Positions 51,435-63,060 of a stretch of DNA of 64,000 nt are shown here, one piece after another (the stretch's first letter is position 1; every line of letters starts with the position of its first letter). The DNA comes from Yamagishiella unicocca. Taxonomy: Eukaryota; Chlorophyta; Chlorophyceae; Chlamydomonadales; Volvocaceae. The translations under genes were made by a program, and so were the position numbers. Under the pieces are notes generated by a model that was not told the origin of the DNA, did no database searches, and worked only from the letters and a program-made list of their open reading frames with translations. Location of the stretch: positions 1 to 64,000 of the forward strand of contig BDSL01000177.1 of the NCBI GenBank assembly GCA_003116995.1, in the 5' to 3' direction.

Positions 51435-53287
51435 ATGGAGGACTGGTCGGACAGGCTGCTAAGGCTAGAGCTGCCCGACGAAGACAAGGCGCGCGTTCGA
51501 GTACTGCTCCTGGAAAAGCAGTCGTCCGACAGGCCGCTGTACTTCGCTGGCAGCGATAAGCAGGCATTGGAGGCCTTAAGCAGCTGCTGCAGCTGCATGG
51601 TGAGGCCGGGACTACCAGATTCAACGCGACCTACGTTGCATTTAGGCCTCAATGCGCAGCAGCTGCCGGCCCTATCGCTTACAGTTGTGGCTGTGCGTGA
51701 GCGCACGTGCGGACAAGTGGTCCCCTGCAGCTTGTGCCTGCCTTTGAATGGGGAACTGCGGTAGCAGGATCGGCGATAGCCCTCACCCACCCGCACGCCG
51801 CACCGCCTACGGCTGTTCCCTGTGAGATGCGCATGTAGCTAGCATGGGCGTAATGCATCCCGCGTGAAGCCGCCCTCTTAGCGTTGCGCCCAACCCAGTT
51901 GCGATCGCAGGGGCTCACCCAGGCACCTCGACGTTGTTGTGGTGCACATTCGTCTTGGTTTGCGATACTGGAAGCGCCCTGGGTCGACATGCCCTGGTGC
52001 TCGAAACGCACACCCCACCTCCGCTGCGTGTCAGCACTCCTCGCGCCCAACCCCGCACCCCACCCCACACACCAGACCGCATCGAGCGCGTGAAGCTTCA
52101 CGCTTAAGCGACATGCAACTTAACCTGCATGTGCCCCACGGCCGTTCCCACGCCGTGCAGGCGCGGCCGCAGGGCCGGGCTCTGCCAGCACGGCAGCTGG
52201 CGGTGAGTTTCTGTTGATTGGTTGTTGGTTGATCGGCATGCCATGTGTGGGTGTGTGAGTGTGTGACTGTTAAAATTAAAACGTCCCACTACACGTTTAA
52301 TACCCAATGCATGCGATAAACCAGACCCTGTGAGCAGGATTGAATGGGCAGGGGCAGGAGGACCTGGAGTGAAGGAGCTGCCGCTCATGTAGCTGCATTC
52401 GTCATTACCAGTCTCAACTAACCTGCATGCGTCAACTAACCTGCATGCGTGCGCCCCCTGGCTGCGCCCACGTCATGCAGCCGCGGCGGCTGGCCCAGGA
52501 CCGGAGAGTGCGGCAATTGCGGGTGAGTCCGTGCTTGACTGGTGTATGCGTTGCACCTGGATCTCGGTGAACTCCGCGCTCGTGGCTCTGGTTGCCGAAA
52601 CGGGTCCTGCGTCGGTCGGTGATGTTCGTGCAAACTCGCACGTCGTACCATGTGAGCTACGGCTGCTTCTTACTTAGCATGAGGCGACTGCACTGCCCAC
52701 ACCCATTAGCATCGTCGGATGCGCCAATCTTGTTGCTATTGGAGACGGGATCTGGCCGGCGCGGTTAGCCTCGTCGCTGCTGTGCCTGTTGCTGTTGCCA
52801 TTATGTAGGTGAGTGCAAGCTGTTGGTAAGGTTCCTGCCCTCTACTGCTCAGCTTTGCCTTTTACCGATGCATGTGGTGCAGGTGGTGGCTGGGCGATTT
52901 CGGCTCCACGGTTCGCACGGGCTCGCCGGTGACATCCACCACGTCCTGGTTTGCCCCCGGCAAGCTCCTGGACCTCCCTGCGAAGCCGGAGTACGACTGG
53001 TGAGCTGGACTCCAACGGGATGTGGTGACAGTTTGCTTGCTTGCGCGTGCGCTTGGCTATGCGTCCGTTCTGCAGTCAACATGAGCTCCTCCTCCTGCCC
53101 CAGGCACATGCTTGCCGTGGCGCTGGTGCGCGAGATGAACCGGAACAACTGGAGAGGGCTGCTGGTCGAGGACGGCTGTACGCCCGCGAAGAAGCTGATC
53201 GCGGCGGTGAAAGAGCTGCGCGGGCGCGAGCGCTGCAAAGAGCTGGCCTGGGTCCTGGACGAGCTGCTTCAGAGGGCAGGGTATTAG
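51435..53287 (+). pseudogene. Gene 3: decayed Crinkler-like kinase gene
   Basis: The first exon (51435-51599; CACCATGG) encodes a charged helix (LLRLELPDEDKARVRVLLLE). Two tandem 42-base linker exons follow (52161-52202 and 52481-52522). The next coding exons, 52883-52999 and 53104-53287 (stop TAG), encode only the end of a kinase domain: GDFGSTVRTGSPVTSTTSW, PEYDWHMLAVALVREM and a C-terminal helix. The nuclease domain, kinase N-lobe and catalytic loop are missing, and the phase of the linker exons does not match the kinase exons. It therefore looks like a decayed copy. The kinase exons agree with each other in phase 2, showing they were once spliced together. Confidence 0.6.
51706..52567 (+). 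repeat. Intron-linker exon block shared with gene 1
   Basis: This block matches 3322-3714 almost base for base, apart from about 465 extra bases here (51893-52358, including linker exon 52161-52202) and small indels. First exons and downstream domains of the two genes are unrelated. Confidence 0.85.
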
Positions 53288-53752
53288 GCGACGCTGCCAT
53301 GAGGCCGAGCGTGCGAGGCCCGGAGCTGAGGGTGCGGTGGCCGCGCAGACCCAGGGAAGCGTGCGTGGAGGTCACACAACAAGGTGGTGGCGCTGGTTTG
53401 GTTGCGTGGCTTCGCTGGGGGTGGCAGTGCGTCTCCTGTACTCGTGTTGTCAGAGGCGAATGTGTGAGAAGCCGTGTAGGGCTCCAGCGCGGGGCAAACG
53501 TGCTGAGACGGACGATGCACGCCCTGAACGGCACGGGCGCTGCTCCGCGGGGCTGTGGTGTCGCGCGCCTGCACCACCCAGCAACAGGTCGAGAAGTGCT
53601 ACACCTGGTGTCCGTGACAGCCGAAGACTGCTGTGGGGCGTGGCATGCATGCCAAACAACTTGGTTGGACTATCGGAAACCTATGGACGCAGGGGGTAGG
53701 GGGGGACCCGCATCGATTAACTCTCCCACCTAGCACAGGACCCAGCTAGTGA

Positions 53753-55318
53753 TATACCGTGTCGTACATCATACTGACAGATCAGGACGTGGGTACGGCA
53801 GGTCAGCTCGTGAGATTCCCTCCAGGAGCCGCCCTGCAGAATGGCAGCATCGCCTGCCCGGTGCCCCCCCAGCTCGCCACCTTCAACAACTGGGCCCTGT
53901 GCGGCGGCGTGCCCGAGGGACTCGACCCCCGCAGCTTGAGGTACGGCACATGTACGGCATATGTACGACCACCGCACCCCGGAGCGCCATGGAGGCGGGC
54001 GGGAAGGTCCGGGTGGGTCTGCAGCTGTACGGCATTTCCGCTGCCCTGACCCCTCGAGTGTGACCCAGTTGGCCCCTGCCCTGCCCCTAGGGGCGATACC
54101 CGCGTTGCTAACCGTGACTGCTAGACGCGCCTGATTGTAACTTATTTCCGTTGCCGCAACAGATCTGAGCTCACCCACAACACCAACCTATGGGTGGCCA
54201 AGGCCAAAGGCATGTCGGGAGGGCTGCTCAAGCTGGAGGGGGTCAGCGGCATCCTGGACCCAGCCGACCCGCCGGACAAGTACTTCCGTAAGACGGACCT
54301 GGGTGGCGCGGAAGAGAGGGCATTGCTTCCAGGCGCTTCCAGGCATTCGCATGCTTGCTTGCCTGCACCCGTTCCGCGGCTGCTGCTGCTGCGCCCACTG
54401 CTGGCACCGTGTGGTGGGGGCACCGTGTAGCGCTGGTCCGGCTAAAAGGGGCGGCAGGGGGGTAGTGAGGAGACCTGGCACAGGGGGGTAGTGAGGAGAC
54501 CTGGCGCAGGGGGTGGAAGGCAGGCGGGGAGGGCAGGCGGGGGCGGAGCGAGGAGACGCAGTCGTCAGTCGTAGGGCTGGAGTGAGGGAGAGGCAGATGA
54601 GGAGACAGTGCGGAGGAAGAGGGAGCGCCACGTGGCCCCATCGTGTGCATCCTGTCTCGGAAGCCTCCACCCCCACCCCCAAACCTACCATCTGTTCTAT
54701 ACGGTGTTCTTCGCATCCACGGGTCTTCCTTGCAACCCCCACCCCACCCAAGACCCCCCCACCCCGTCACCCCCTTGCAGAAACCAACAGCAGGGATCAC
54801 GGAATGGGCAGTCGGGTTTGCGCCCACGTGGACGCCGAGTGGCAGGTACGGGGCCGGTCGTACATTATTTACGTCGTACGATGACAAAGCACACACACAT
54901 CGGCGCTTTGTTTTTCCCCCGTGGACGCGACCATGTGCTCGCGCACACAGAGGTCTGGGGCGGGCCCGGGAGCAGCTCATCGCACTGCTCCCGGGGAGCA
55001 GCTCACCACTGCGCATGTTTGTGTTCTCACACCACGACTGGCTCCTGACCGTAGCGCCACAGCCCTACTGCCAGGCTCGCATTTGGTTCCGGAAGCGCAG
55101 CACGCAGGGCATGTCGTACTTATCCGCACCATGAACGTCCTGCGCTCCCCTCTTGGACACTCAAGAACCCCGCTGCCGCTGTGCTGCTGACCGTCGAATG
55201 CCGCTGCTGCTGCCGCGGTTGCTACTGCGGTCGCTGCCGCTGCGCTGCCCTCGCAGGTCAAGCATCGCTGCAGGTGCACCAACATGGCGGTGTGCGGAAA
55301 GGAGGAGGCGGCAGCGCT
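53753..55318 (+). pseudogene. Gene 4: unknown gene, last exon split by Gypsy
   Basis: Exon pieces: an open stretch ending at 53940 (DQDVGTAGQLVRFPPGAAL, ending GLDPRSLR), then 54163-54302 (THNTNLWVAKAKGMSGGLL, then DPADPPDKYF), 54781-54845 (RDHGMGSRVCAHVDAEWQ), and 55257 onwards to the Gypsy at 55318. All internal phases agree (2, 1, 0), which strongly supports the model. The final exon continues after the retrotransposon at 62164 and ends at TGA 62212. The first exon and start codon were not found; an in-frame TGA at 53750 limits the first visible stretch. No domain is recognised. It lies 0.5 kb behind gene 3 and could belong to the same neighbourhood family, but this is not shown. Confidence 0.5.
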
Positions 55319-55878
55319 TGTTGTAGACGGCTGCTCACTAGAAGAAGCAACGTCTAAACGCCCAGGAGTCGAAGGACACTCCTGTTCCAAATCAATGGGA
55401 TCGTTAGGGGATCCGGTTCCGAAAAGCACGTCCATAGACTAAAGTCCAGTGAGGTGGTAATGATAATTACCGATTGGGCGTAGCCATGACTATTTATAGT
55501 CAACCATGAAGCTCATGGAAAGCCAACCGGCGAGGTGACCTTTGATATCTCGGGTTAGTCGCTTCAGCATCCCGAGGCAGCCGTACAGAAGTGGCTGCTC
55601 GTGTAACGTCGGCCCTTTACTCCAATCGGTGGAAGGCGTACAGCCATTTACCAGTGATGTTCGGTGACAGCCGGACATCACGACTCAAGCAATCATGCTT
55701 GCGTCCCAACCTAGGCGCTCACGCTAGGTTCTCGACCTACTGACAATGTAGTATCGTATTATCATCAGATAATGGTATGTTGTGTACGAATCATCGCACA
55801 AGGTCGGACTCTTCAGAGAACGCCGAAGGGCTATAGTGCGAGCGTACGGGTGCGTCCACTCGTAGCGCTACTACAACA
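55319..55878 (-). repeat. Gypsy 3' LTR
   Basis: 560 bp with TGTTGTAG/CTACAACA ends; the twin of 61599-62158. Confidence 0.95.
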
Positions 55879-55890
55879 ATTGCCCCCCCT

Positions 55891-58800
55891 TTAGGAAGTT
55901 GCGTCCTCGCGACTTCGCTGATGAACAGCTTCTAACTCAGAAGACATGTCCGGGGTAAAGTTGGATTCCGGTTCCCAACTGTTATGTTCGGAATCGTATC
56001 CGCGCCACTTGACGAGATATTCGTTCACGAATTTCTTTTTACCAACTTTTCGTCGACGGTAATCCAAGATACGCTCAATTGGAAAGTACCCATCGATGTC
56101 AGCAGGTTGCCAGTCGGACAACTGCTCAAGCTGTAAAGGTTGAAATGACCCGTCTGCGCGATAGGGTTTCACCAAGCTCACATGAAACACATTGTGGAAC
56201 TTGAGATGACTGGGTAGATTCAGTTGCACAGCAGCTGAGCCAATCATACGTTCAACCGCAAACGGCCCGATCCACCGGGGTTGCATTTTGCGCGAGCCTT
56301 CGGCTTGTCGCGTCAAATTCTTTGTACTCAACAAAACGAGTTGCTGCGGTTCAAACGTTGAACCAACATGCGACTTATTGTAGTACGCAGAGGTGCGGTC
56401 TTGTGCGGCCTTCAGGCAACGCTTTGCATCAGCTAACCGCTGCTCGAGATTTTGGGCATAAGCTTTGGCAGCTGGAACGGTCACGTCCAGTTCCTGAACC
56501 AGTGGGGTTCTAGGATGCCATCCGTAATTCAAGAAGAACGGTGTCTGACCCGTCGAGCGGTTTACTGCGTTGTTGGTAGCAAACTCTGCCAGACCCAACG
56601 AGGCATCCCACGACTTGGGTGCGGTATCGCAGTAGTTGCGCAGCATATCACCCAGCACACGGTTCATGACTTCCGTTTGACCATCGGTCTGGGGGTGAGA
56701 AGCTGTGGATAGGTTAGCCCTCAGGTCGACCATCCGTGCAAGGTGTTGCCAAAATTTGCCAGCGAATTGCGGTCCGCGATCCGACACTGTCGTTCTTGGC
56801 AGGCCATGTAACCTAACCACGTTCTGGAAGAACAACTCCGCGGTCTGCTCAGCAGTAACCGTTTTAGTGGTTGGTACAAAATGAGCCATTTTGGTCAACC
56901 GGTCAACGAATACCAACACAGTATCGTAGCCCTGTTTTGTGCGTGGCAAACTGGTCACAAAGTCCATCGACACGGCCTCCCAGGGCATGTCGGGAATAGG
57001 AAGTGGTTGTAACAAACCAGGCTGCTTCCCTGACCGAGCTTTGTTACGTTGGCACTGTTCACAGCCCGCTACGTAAGCTTCCACGTCCGCAGCCAGACTA
57101 GGCCACCAATGGGACCGCTGTACCAACTCTGTTGTACGCGTTTTCCCAGGATGTCCGGCCATGGGACCCCCATGACATCGGGACACCAGCTCCTTCCGTA
57201 ACTGTCCATCGTCAGGGACAACCACCCTTTTGCGGCCATCAGGCATCGCCTTCAACCAGTACCCATCCGAATGACGTTCGAGAAGGTCGGTGTTTAGTGG
57301 GTTACGGAACCACGGGTCCTTCACGTATCCTGCTAGGATGCGAGACCGGAGCGATCCCTGACTTTGAGAGCGTGTGGCCGCATTCAGCGCCGGGTTGCGA
57401 CTCAGCGCATCCGCCACGTTGAGCTTACCAGCTCGGTGTTCCCACGACAGGTGGAACCGCGACAGAAACTCAAGCCAACGGGCTTGTCGCCTGCTCAAAG
57501 TAGGTTGCGTATTGAGGTACACTAGAGGGTGGTGATCCGTCACCATCCGCACATCATGCGGCCCTTCCAGGTAGCATCGCCACTCCCGCAGGGCGTGGAT
57601 TACACCAAGTAACTCCTGTTCGCCAGTTGTGTAATTCACTTCGGCCGGGGTGAACTTTTTGCTCGTGAACGCAATAGGCTTCCCGCCTTGCAGTAGCACA
57701 GCACCCGTACCGCGTAGCGAAGCGTCGGTCACGACCTCGAATGTAAAGGGTTGTGTCATGTCAGGATAGCGAAGGAGCACGTCGTCCGCTAATACGTTCT
57801 TGACACGCACGAACGCCTCACGCCTTTCGGGCGTCCACTCCTCGGGACGACAGCTTGCGTCCCCGCGCAGCATGTCTGTCAAAGGGGCCGAAATAGCCGC
57901 ATAGGCTCTTATAAACTTTCGGAAATAGTTCGTAAGACCGAGGAACTGCCTTAACTCCGTGGCAGATTTTGGTAAAGGCCAGTCGCGTACGACGCTGACT
58001 TTCTTCGGATCCATTCGCACGCCATCAGCGCTAACGATATGGCCCAAATATTCGAGTTCACTCTGTGCCCAATGACACTTTGAGGCCTTTGCGTGAAACT
58101 TCTGTTTCCGCAGCACTTCGAGAGTCATCTCAAGATGCTTTAGGTGTTCTTCACGATCACGCGAATACACGAGGATATCATCCAAGTAAACCACTACGAA
58201 TCGACCGATGTAGGGTTCAAAGATGCGGTTCATAACGGCCTGGAACGTGGCCGGAGCGTTCGATAAACCAAACGGCAGTACAACGTACTCGTAATGGCCC
58301 ATGGGTGTCCGGAACGCGGTTTGCGGCACATCCTCTGCTCGAATTTTTATCTGATTATATTCACTTGTCCCTACTGCGCTTAAGGAGGGTACACTCATGT
58401 CCGCTCGCTTACGGTTCACCGTGCGCAAGATGGCGTCAGCCCGTCTCAACGGCCTAACCATCAGCATCTGCGCCCCTTTTCGCAGCATGCTCTTAGCTTG
58501 CTTACGACTGACCGCACGTACCTCAGACTGCGCAGTCATAGCAGCTATCACGTGGTGAACCTCCCGTACGGTTTGCGCTTCGGGGGCTCTACCAACCGTG
58601 TAGTTCATTCGGTATCGCAGGGACTTCTTTCGAAAGGTCACTTCATGCCTTAGGAAGTCTAGCTGGGCACCGTAGTGTTCCAACGTGTGAGACTCGACGA
58701 TCACGTCTGTTGCCGCCGTCAGGTCGGACAACACGAGGGCTCTAACCTGCATACGAATAGGCCCAAGCTTCAGCCTGATCAGAGCCTGACCTAAAACGGG

Positions 58801-59493
58801 ACAACTGCCACCGTCGGCCAATCCCACCTGCGTATAGGGCGCAGCCCCAACCTTCAGGCCGAGATTTTTCACCAAGTGTTGCGCAATAAAATTGGGCCCT
58901 GCCCCTGAGTCCAACAGAACGCTGACAGACTGGCCACTGGCCGTTGCGATGACGTGAGGAGTACGGTCCTCAACCGTCGCACACACTGGTGTCTCAACTG
59001 TTCCGGGGGGATCATACCAGACAATCATGTCGGAGGGAATACCGGGCATCAGCTGGCGTTCACCTTGTAATCCCGTTGCGTGGAAAAGCTGAGTTCCTTG
59101 CGAGTACCTTTTCAAGGGACGCATCCTAGCGAAAAGAGAGGCATCAGCACTGCTCGGCGCTAACACACACGCTGCGGTGTTGGGATGCATCAGCTTGCAC
59201 GTCTCATAGTGTTGGAGGTACGGAACAAGGTTGGTAGCTGACGGAGCTAACCAAACGGTGTGACCACCTATGTCAGTTTGAGAGAAGGGATTTCCTGAGC
59301 AACTGTAAACGTTACAGACTGCTGCCGTGCCGCAATCAGCAGCCAAGGCATCCAGGGTGAACACACGGTTCATGCGCCGTTCCAAGTCGGCCAGCTCAGC
59401 TGCCGCAAACGCGCATCCCATTTCCCCGCGGACACCGCGTGACATAACAGACCCTGTTGGCTGGTGATCAATAGCGGCAACAGGAGGGAGTTC
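55891..59493 (-). mobile_element. Gypsy pol: protease, damaged RT, RNase H, integrase and chromodomain
   Basis: The frame is continuous from just after the gag amber codon to the stop at 55891. Counting from the first ATG (59445), the protease site LLDSGAGPNF is at about 176. RT motifs present are TAFRTPMGHYEY and VVVYLDDILVYSRD (~418). RNase H has VVTDASLRGTG (~570). Integrase has CEQCQRNK zinc residues, MDFVTSLP (~823), SDRGPQF (~882) and HPQTDGQTEVMN (~917). A C-terminal chromodomain reads YLVKWRGYDSEHNSWEPE. The RT fingers and the motif A segment with its catalytic Asp (normally before SGYNQI) are absent: sequence jumps from MSVPSLSAVGTS to EYNQIKIRAEDV in frame. RT activity should therefore be lost although the frame is open. 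Confidence 0.92.
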
Positions 59494-61233
59494 CTAGGCA
59501 CCGCCACTGCCTCCCGCACCATCACCGTACGCGGACCAGAGAGGGCAGTTGTCGTACCCATGTTTTTGCGACAGGCAAAGGAAACACGCTTGACGGGCGC
59601 GGGCGAACGACACCTGGTCGGCGGGCAACAAACTACCATCAGGGTGCTGCCACTTGCTGAGGGCCACGGGCCCGTCCAGCCCTGCCTGCGCGGCAGTCCG
59701 ACGCCTGCCTACTGGCTGCCACCCCTCATCATCCGGCACTTGCACAGCGCCACGCCCACCACCACGCACGGCAGGGCCTCCGCGGCCACCACCACCTCCA
59801 CGGACCCCGTGTTGCTGCTGGTAAGGCTGCTGATATTCGGGACCACGTCCACCAGCGTTGCCTGGACCCCGGCCTTGGTTCGCGCCCCGGCCACCGCCGT
59901 TGACACGCCCTCGACCGCGGCCACGTCCACGGCCCCTATCGCCACCGGCGTTGTGTGGGGGCGGCCCAAAAGCCGCGACGTTCTGCAGGGGTTCACCCAC
60001 GGCAGCGGCAACATGCGTTTTAGACGCTCCGCGCGTCATGGAAGCGCGTGCAAGGTTTTGTTTCTCAACCCCTAATGCGTGTTGCCTCAGTGACGCATAC
60101 GAGGTGTGCTCCTCAAACGTTGGGGAGACGGCACATGCTTCACGCAGGTACGGCAACAGCGAGTTGCGAAAGTGGAAAATGCGGTCGCTTTCCGGCATAT
60201 CCGGGAGATCCTGCACTAGGGCTTCGTAACGGCTTGCAAATGCGGCGACGGCTTCAGTCGTGCCTTGCTTCAGCTGACCGCTGGCCAACATGTTACGAGC
60301 CTGGTATGCACGTGAATGAATCTCCGGCGCAAAGCGAACCTGCAGTGCTTCAAGCACCTGCTCTACGGTGTAATTCGGCACTGACCGAGTCCAAGTAACG
60401 TGCCACGTCTTGGCTTCCCCTTCAAGGGCACCGCTGAGGTAAAGCTTCTGCGCTAGGTCGTTCGGGGGGTTCACCCAGCCCGCTAGGCCGAAATAGGCGC
60501 GGACATCAGTCACAAACGCTCTAACGTGCTCTGGTTCTGCTGGCTTGCCGGTCACGACGTTCAGCTTAGGCGACGGGAAACTAACCCGAAAACCACCCAC
60601 CTGCGGCACCACTGGCGCAGCGACGTTCACGTCCATCGGATCCATTGCCGCGGGCAAAGGGACGACCGGAGGTGGGGCCACTGGTGGTTGAACAACGACC
60701 GGAGGCGGTGGCTGCTGCTGGACAACCGCGGGTCGAACAGCGGCCACCTGCGGACGCGGCACGGCCGCGGGCAACACCACACGAGGCCGTGGCTGTGGAG
60801 CATGGGCGTCAGCCGCCACAGGCAGAACGGCACGCGGTACCGCCGGCTGGGGTGCCACCACCGCGGGTGGATCAGCTGCTGCCACTGGCGCAGGAGCCAC
60901 AAGCCCTTCAGCCACCGGCTGCTGAACTTCAGCCACGGGCGGAATTGGGGCCACTGCCGCCTGCTGCTGTTGCGCACCAGCCACGGGCTGGGGCAGGGGA
61001 TCGATCGGGCCAACTGCAGCACGAGGAAGAGCACGCGGGCGAACACGTCGAGCCTCGACGTAGGGATCAAACGGATCATACTCTTCCTGCCCGTAAAAGA
61101 CGTCCAAGGGATTAGGCGCAGCGGCACCCACAGGGTCCACTATCCATCCCACTCCCGGGACGTAATGTCCCCTAGACCCACCGGGCGGGACCTGAGGCTG
61201 CATGTCCTCAGTATCAATTGAGCTGACTGTCAC
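59494..61233 (-). mobile_element. Gypsy gag
   Basis: A 579-codon frame has a Pro/Ala/Val-rich N-terminal half and a typical retrotransposon Gag core (KLYLSGALEGEAKTWHVTW, then VLEALQVRF and YLREACAV). A Gly/Arg-rich stretch and a CCHC knuckle CFLCLSQKHGYDNC (~548) follow. It ends with TAG at 59494-59496. The next codons stay in the same frame and run straight into pol without another stop, which suggests readthrough of this amber codon to make Gag-Pol. Confidence 0.92.
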
Positions 61234-61598
61234 GTCAAGGAAAACAACGAGTTAACGATGACAGCGGAAGACGGAAGACGGACAGAACAACTCGGACCTA
61301 ACACAAGCGCGGCTTGCTTTTCAACAGTCTTAAAGCAGACTAGCAAAAGACAAGAGATACTTCAGTACTCACGTCTCAGGACGGCTAGTTGGCGCAACGC
61401 GTCCAGGTAGCGCTCGGCGATGGGCGAGCCCATACGGTCGGTCGCCGTGTGCCAACGAGTCTCCGCAGAACCGTACTGGTTCCACCAAAGCGCTCGACAA
61501 TTGGTGCGAAACCAATCCCACTCCAAGGTCGGCCAAAGCCGCGACGAGTAGCCGACAAGGCTGGCCGATACGAGACACTCAGGTCTCGATACCAAACT

Positions 61599-62158
61599 TG
61601 TTGTAGACGGCTGCTCACTAGAAGAAGCAACGTCTAAACGCCCAGGAGTCGAAGGACACTCCTGTTCCAAATCAATGGGATCGTTAGGGGATCCGGTTCC
61701 GAAAAGCACGTCCATAGACTAAAGTCCAGTGAGGTGGTAATGATAATTACCGATTGGGCGTAGCCATGACTATTTATAGTCAACCATGAAGCTCATGGAA
61801 AGCCAACCGGCGAGGTGACCTTTGATATCTCGGGTTAGTCGCTTCAGCATCCCGAGGCAGCCGTACAGAAGTGGCTGCTCGTGTAACGTCGGCCCTTTAC
61901 TCCAATCGGTGGAAAGCGTACAGCCATTTACCAGTGATGTTCGGTGACAGCCGGACATCACGACTCAAGCAATCATGCTTGCGTCCCAACCTAGGCGCTC
62001 ACGCTAGGTTCTCGACCTACTGACAATGTAGTATCGTATTATCATCAGATAATGGTATGTTGTGTACGAATCATCGCACAAGGTCGGACTCTTCAGAGAA
62101 CGCCGAAGGGCTATAGTGCGAGCGTACGGGTGCGTCCACTCGTAGCGCTACTACAACA
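61599..62158 (-). repeat. Gypsy 5' LTR
   Basis: 560 bp with the same ends as the 3' LTR. The 61234-61598 leader between it and gag carries the primer-binding site at 61582-61594. Confidence 0.95.
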
Positions 62159-62163
62159 GCGCT

Positions 62164-62212
62164 GGAGGCCGCGGCCAAGGGCGACATCGCTCAGAGCTAC
62201 GTCCTGCCGTGA
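62164..62212 (+). pseudogene. Gene 4: severed end of last exon
   Basis: These 49 bases continue the frame interrupted at 55318 when the Gypsy and one GCGCT copy are ignored, ending in TGA at 62210-62212. They encode about 16 residues (ending AQSYVLP). Confidence 0.6.
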
Positions 62213-62690
62213 ACCTAGCCTAGTTGGCTCACGAGCCGAGGGCGTTGGGGTGGGGGTAGGCAAGGTAGGGAATAGGGAAACCGGAGAGGTGTCGGAGCAG
62301 CATTAGAGCGCCGGCGCTGCCTCCGACCCGTGGTTCTCTCCTCCCCCCAACCCAATGGTAGTATGTCGCGCAGCCTGAGACTAGGAGGTCGATAGGAGCC
62401 GTTGGGGTAGTTAAGGCGGTTTGGTGGTTGGCCGAGGGTGATCGAGGAAGCTGTGAGGGTGCTCGGACAGGGTTTCCAGCGTGCTCTGGTTGGCCCGGGC
62501 GGGCGGGCGGTTAGTCCCATCGAAGATCCAGGATGCAGCGGAAAGGTGCGATGGAAGGGCTGAGGATATATACAGCCATGCACTCGCACCCATTAGGCAT
62601 GCGGCCCCTTAGCTTCTGCATTAATTGATGCTATCTTACGCTTGCGGCCGAAGCAAAAGAAACGGAGTCGAATACCTCTTTTGTTCCAGC
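62213..62690. other. Probable gene 4 3' region, no other gene
   Basis: G-rich sequence without a recognised gene or a clear TGTAA polyadenylation signal. Confidence 0.35.
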
Positions 62691-63060
62691 TGGATGTGGG
62701 TATGGCAGCGAGCAGCGGCGGGCTGCTGCTGCGGGCACGCGGCGGGGTGCTGCTGGCGTCCTGGCCGTTTCCAGAGCTGCACGATGCGACGGGAGCTGTA
62801 AGTGTGCTGGTGCGGGTCCTGGGACAGCGTCAAAGGGACACCGGCTGCCCACAGCACTGTATGTGCGGACGCTGGGGTGGCGCGGCCGGCACCTCAATGC
62901 GCTAATGCCACCGTGGAGTAATGCCACGGTGGTTGTATCGTGTTTGCGTACATCTAGTTCCGTTTTCGACAGAGATGAGGACATTGACGCAGTGTCGCTG
63001 GTGCTAGTAACTGTCGCTGGTGTGGGTGTGCGCTTTCTTCTTGCCGAGCGCGCCTCGATA
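62690..63060. repeat. Dispersed repeat copy B (paralogue of 1.2-1.6 kb)
   Basis: Matches copy A block by block but lacks the long inverted left arm. In its place is a short hairpin: CCACCGTGG (62908-62916), a 7-base loop and CCACGGTGG (62924-62932). An ATG at 62702 opens a frame (MAASSGGLLLRARGGVLLAS), but no family is recognised. Confidence 0.6.

Larger units (their letters stand above)
55319..62158 (-). mobile_element. Complete Gypsy chromovirus, 6.84 kb, with GCGCT target duplication
   Basis: LTRs of 560 bp (55319-55878 and 61599-62158) start TGTTGTAG and end CTACAACA. Only one difference was noticed between them (G at about 55628, A at about 61914). GCGCT flanks both sides (55314-55318 and 62159-62163). 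On the minus strand the primer-binding site TGGTATCGAGACC (61582-61594) fits an initiator tRNA-Met primer, and a purine tract AAAGGGGGGG (about 55883-55892) precedes the 3' LTR. Gag and pol follow in between. The near-identical LTRs and intact target duplication mark a recent insertion. It sits inside the last exon of gene 4, in the opposite orientation. Confidence 0.97.

Noticed and set aside
53041..53733. 230-codon plus-strand frame behind gene 3
   Set aside because: It overlaps the supported kinase exon in another frame and runs through what is probably 3' UTR; no domain.
61582..61594. tRNA-Met-like sequence
   Set aside because: It is a short complement to a tRNA 3' end adjoining an LTR, that is, a primer-binding site and not a tRNA gene.
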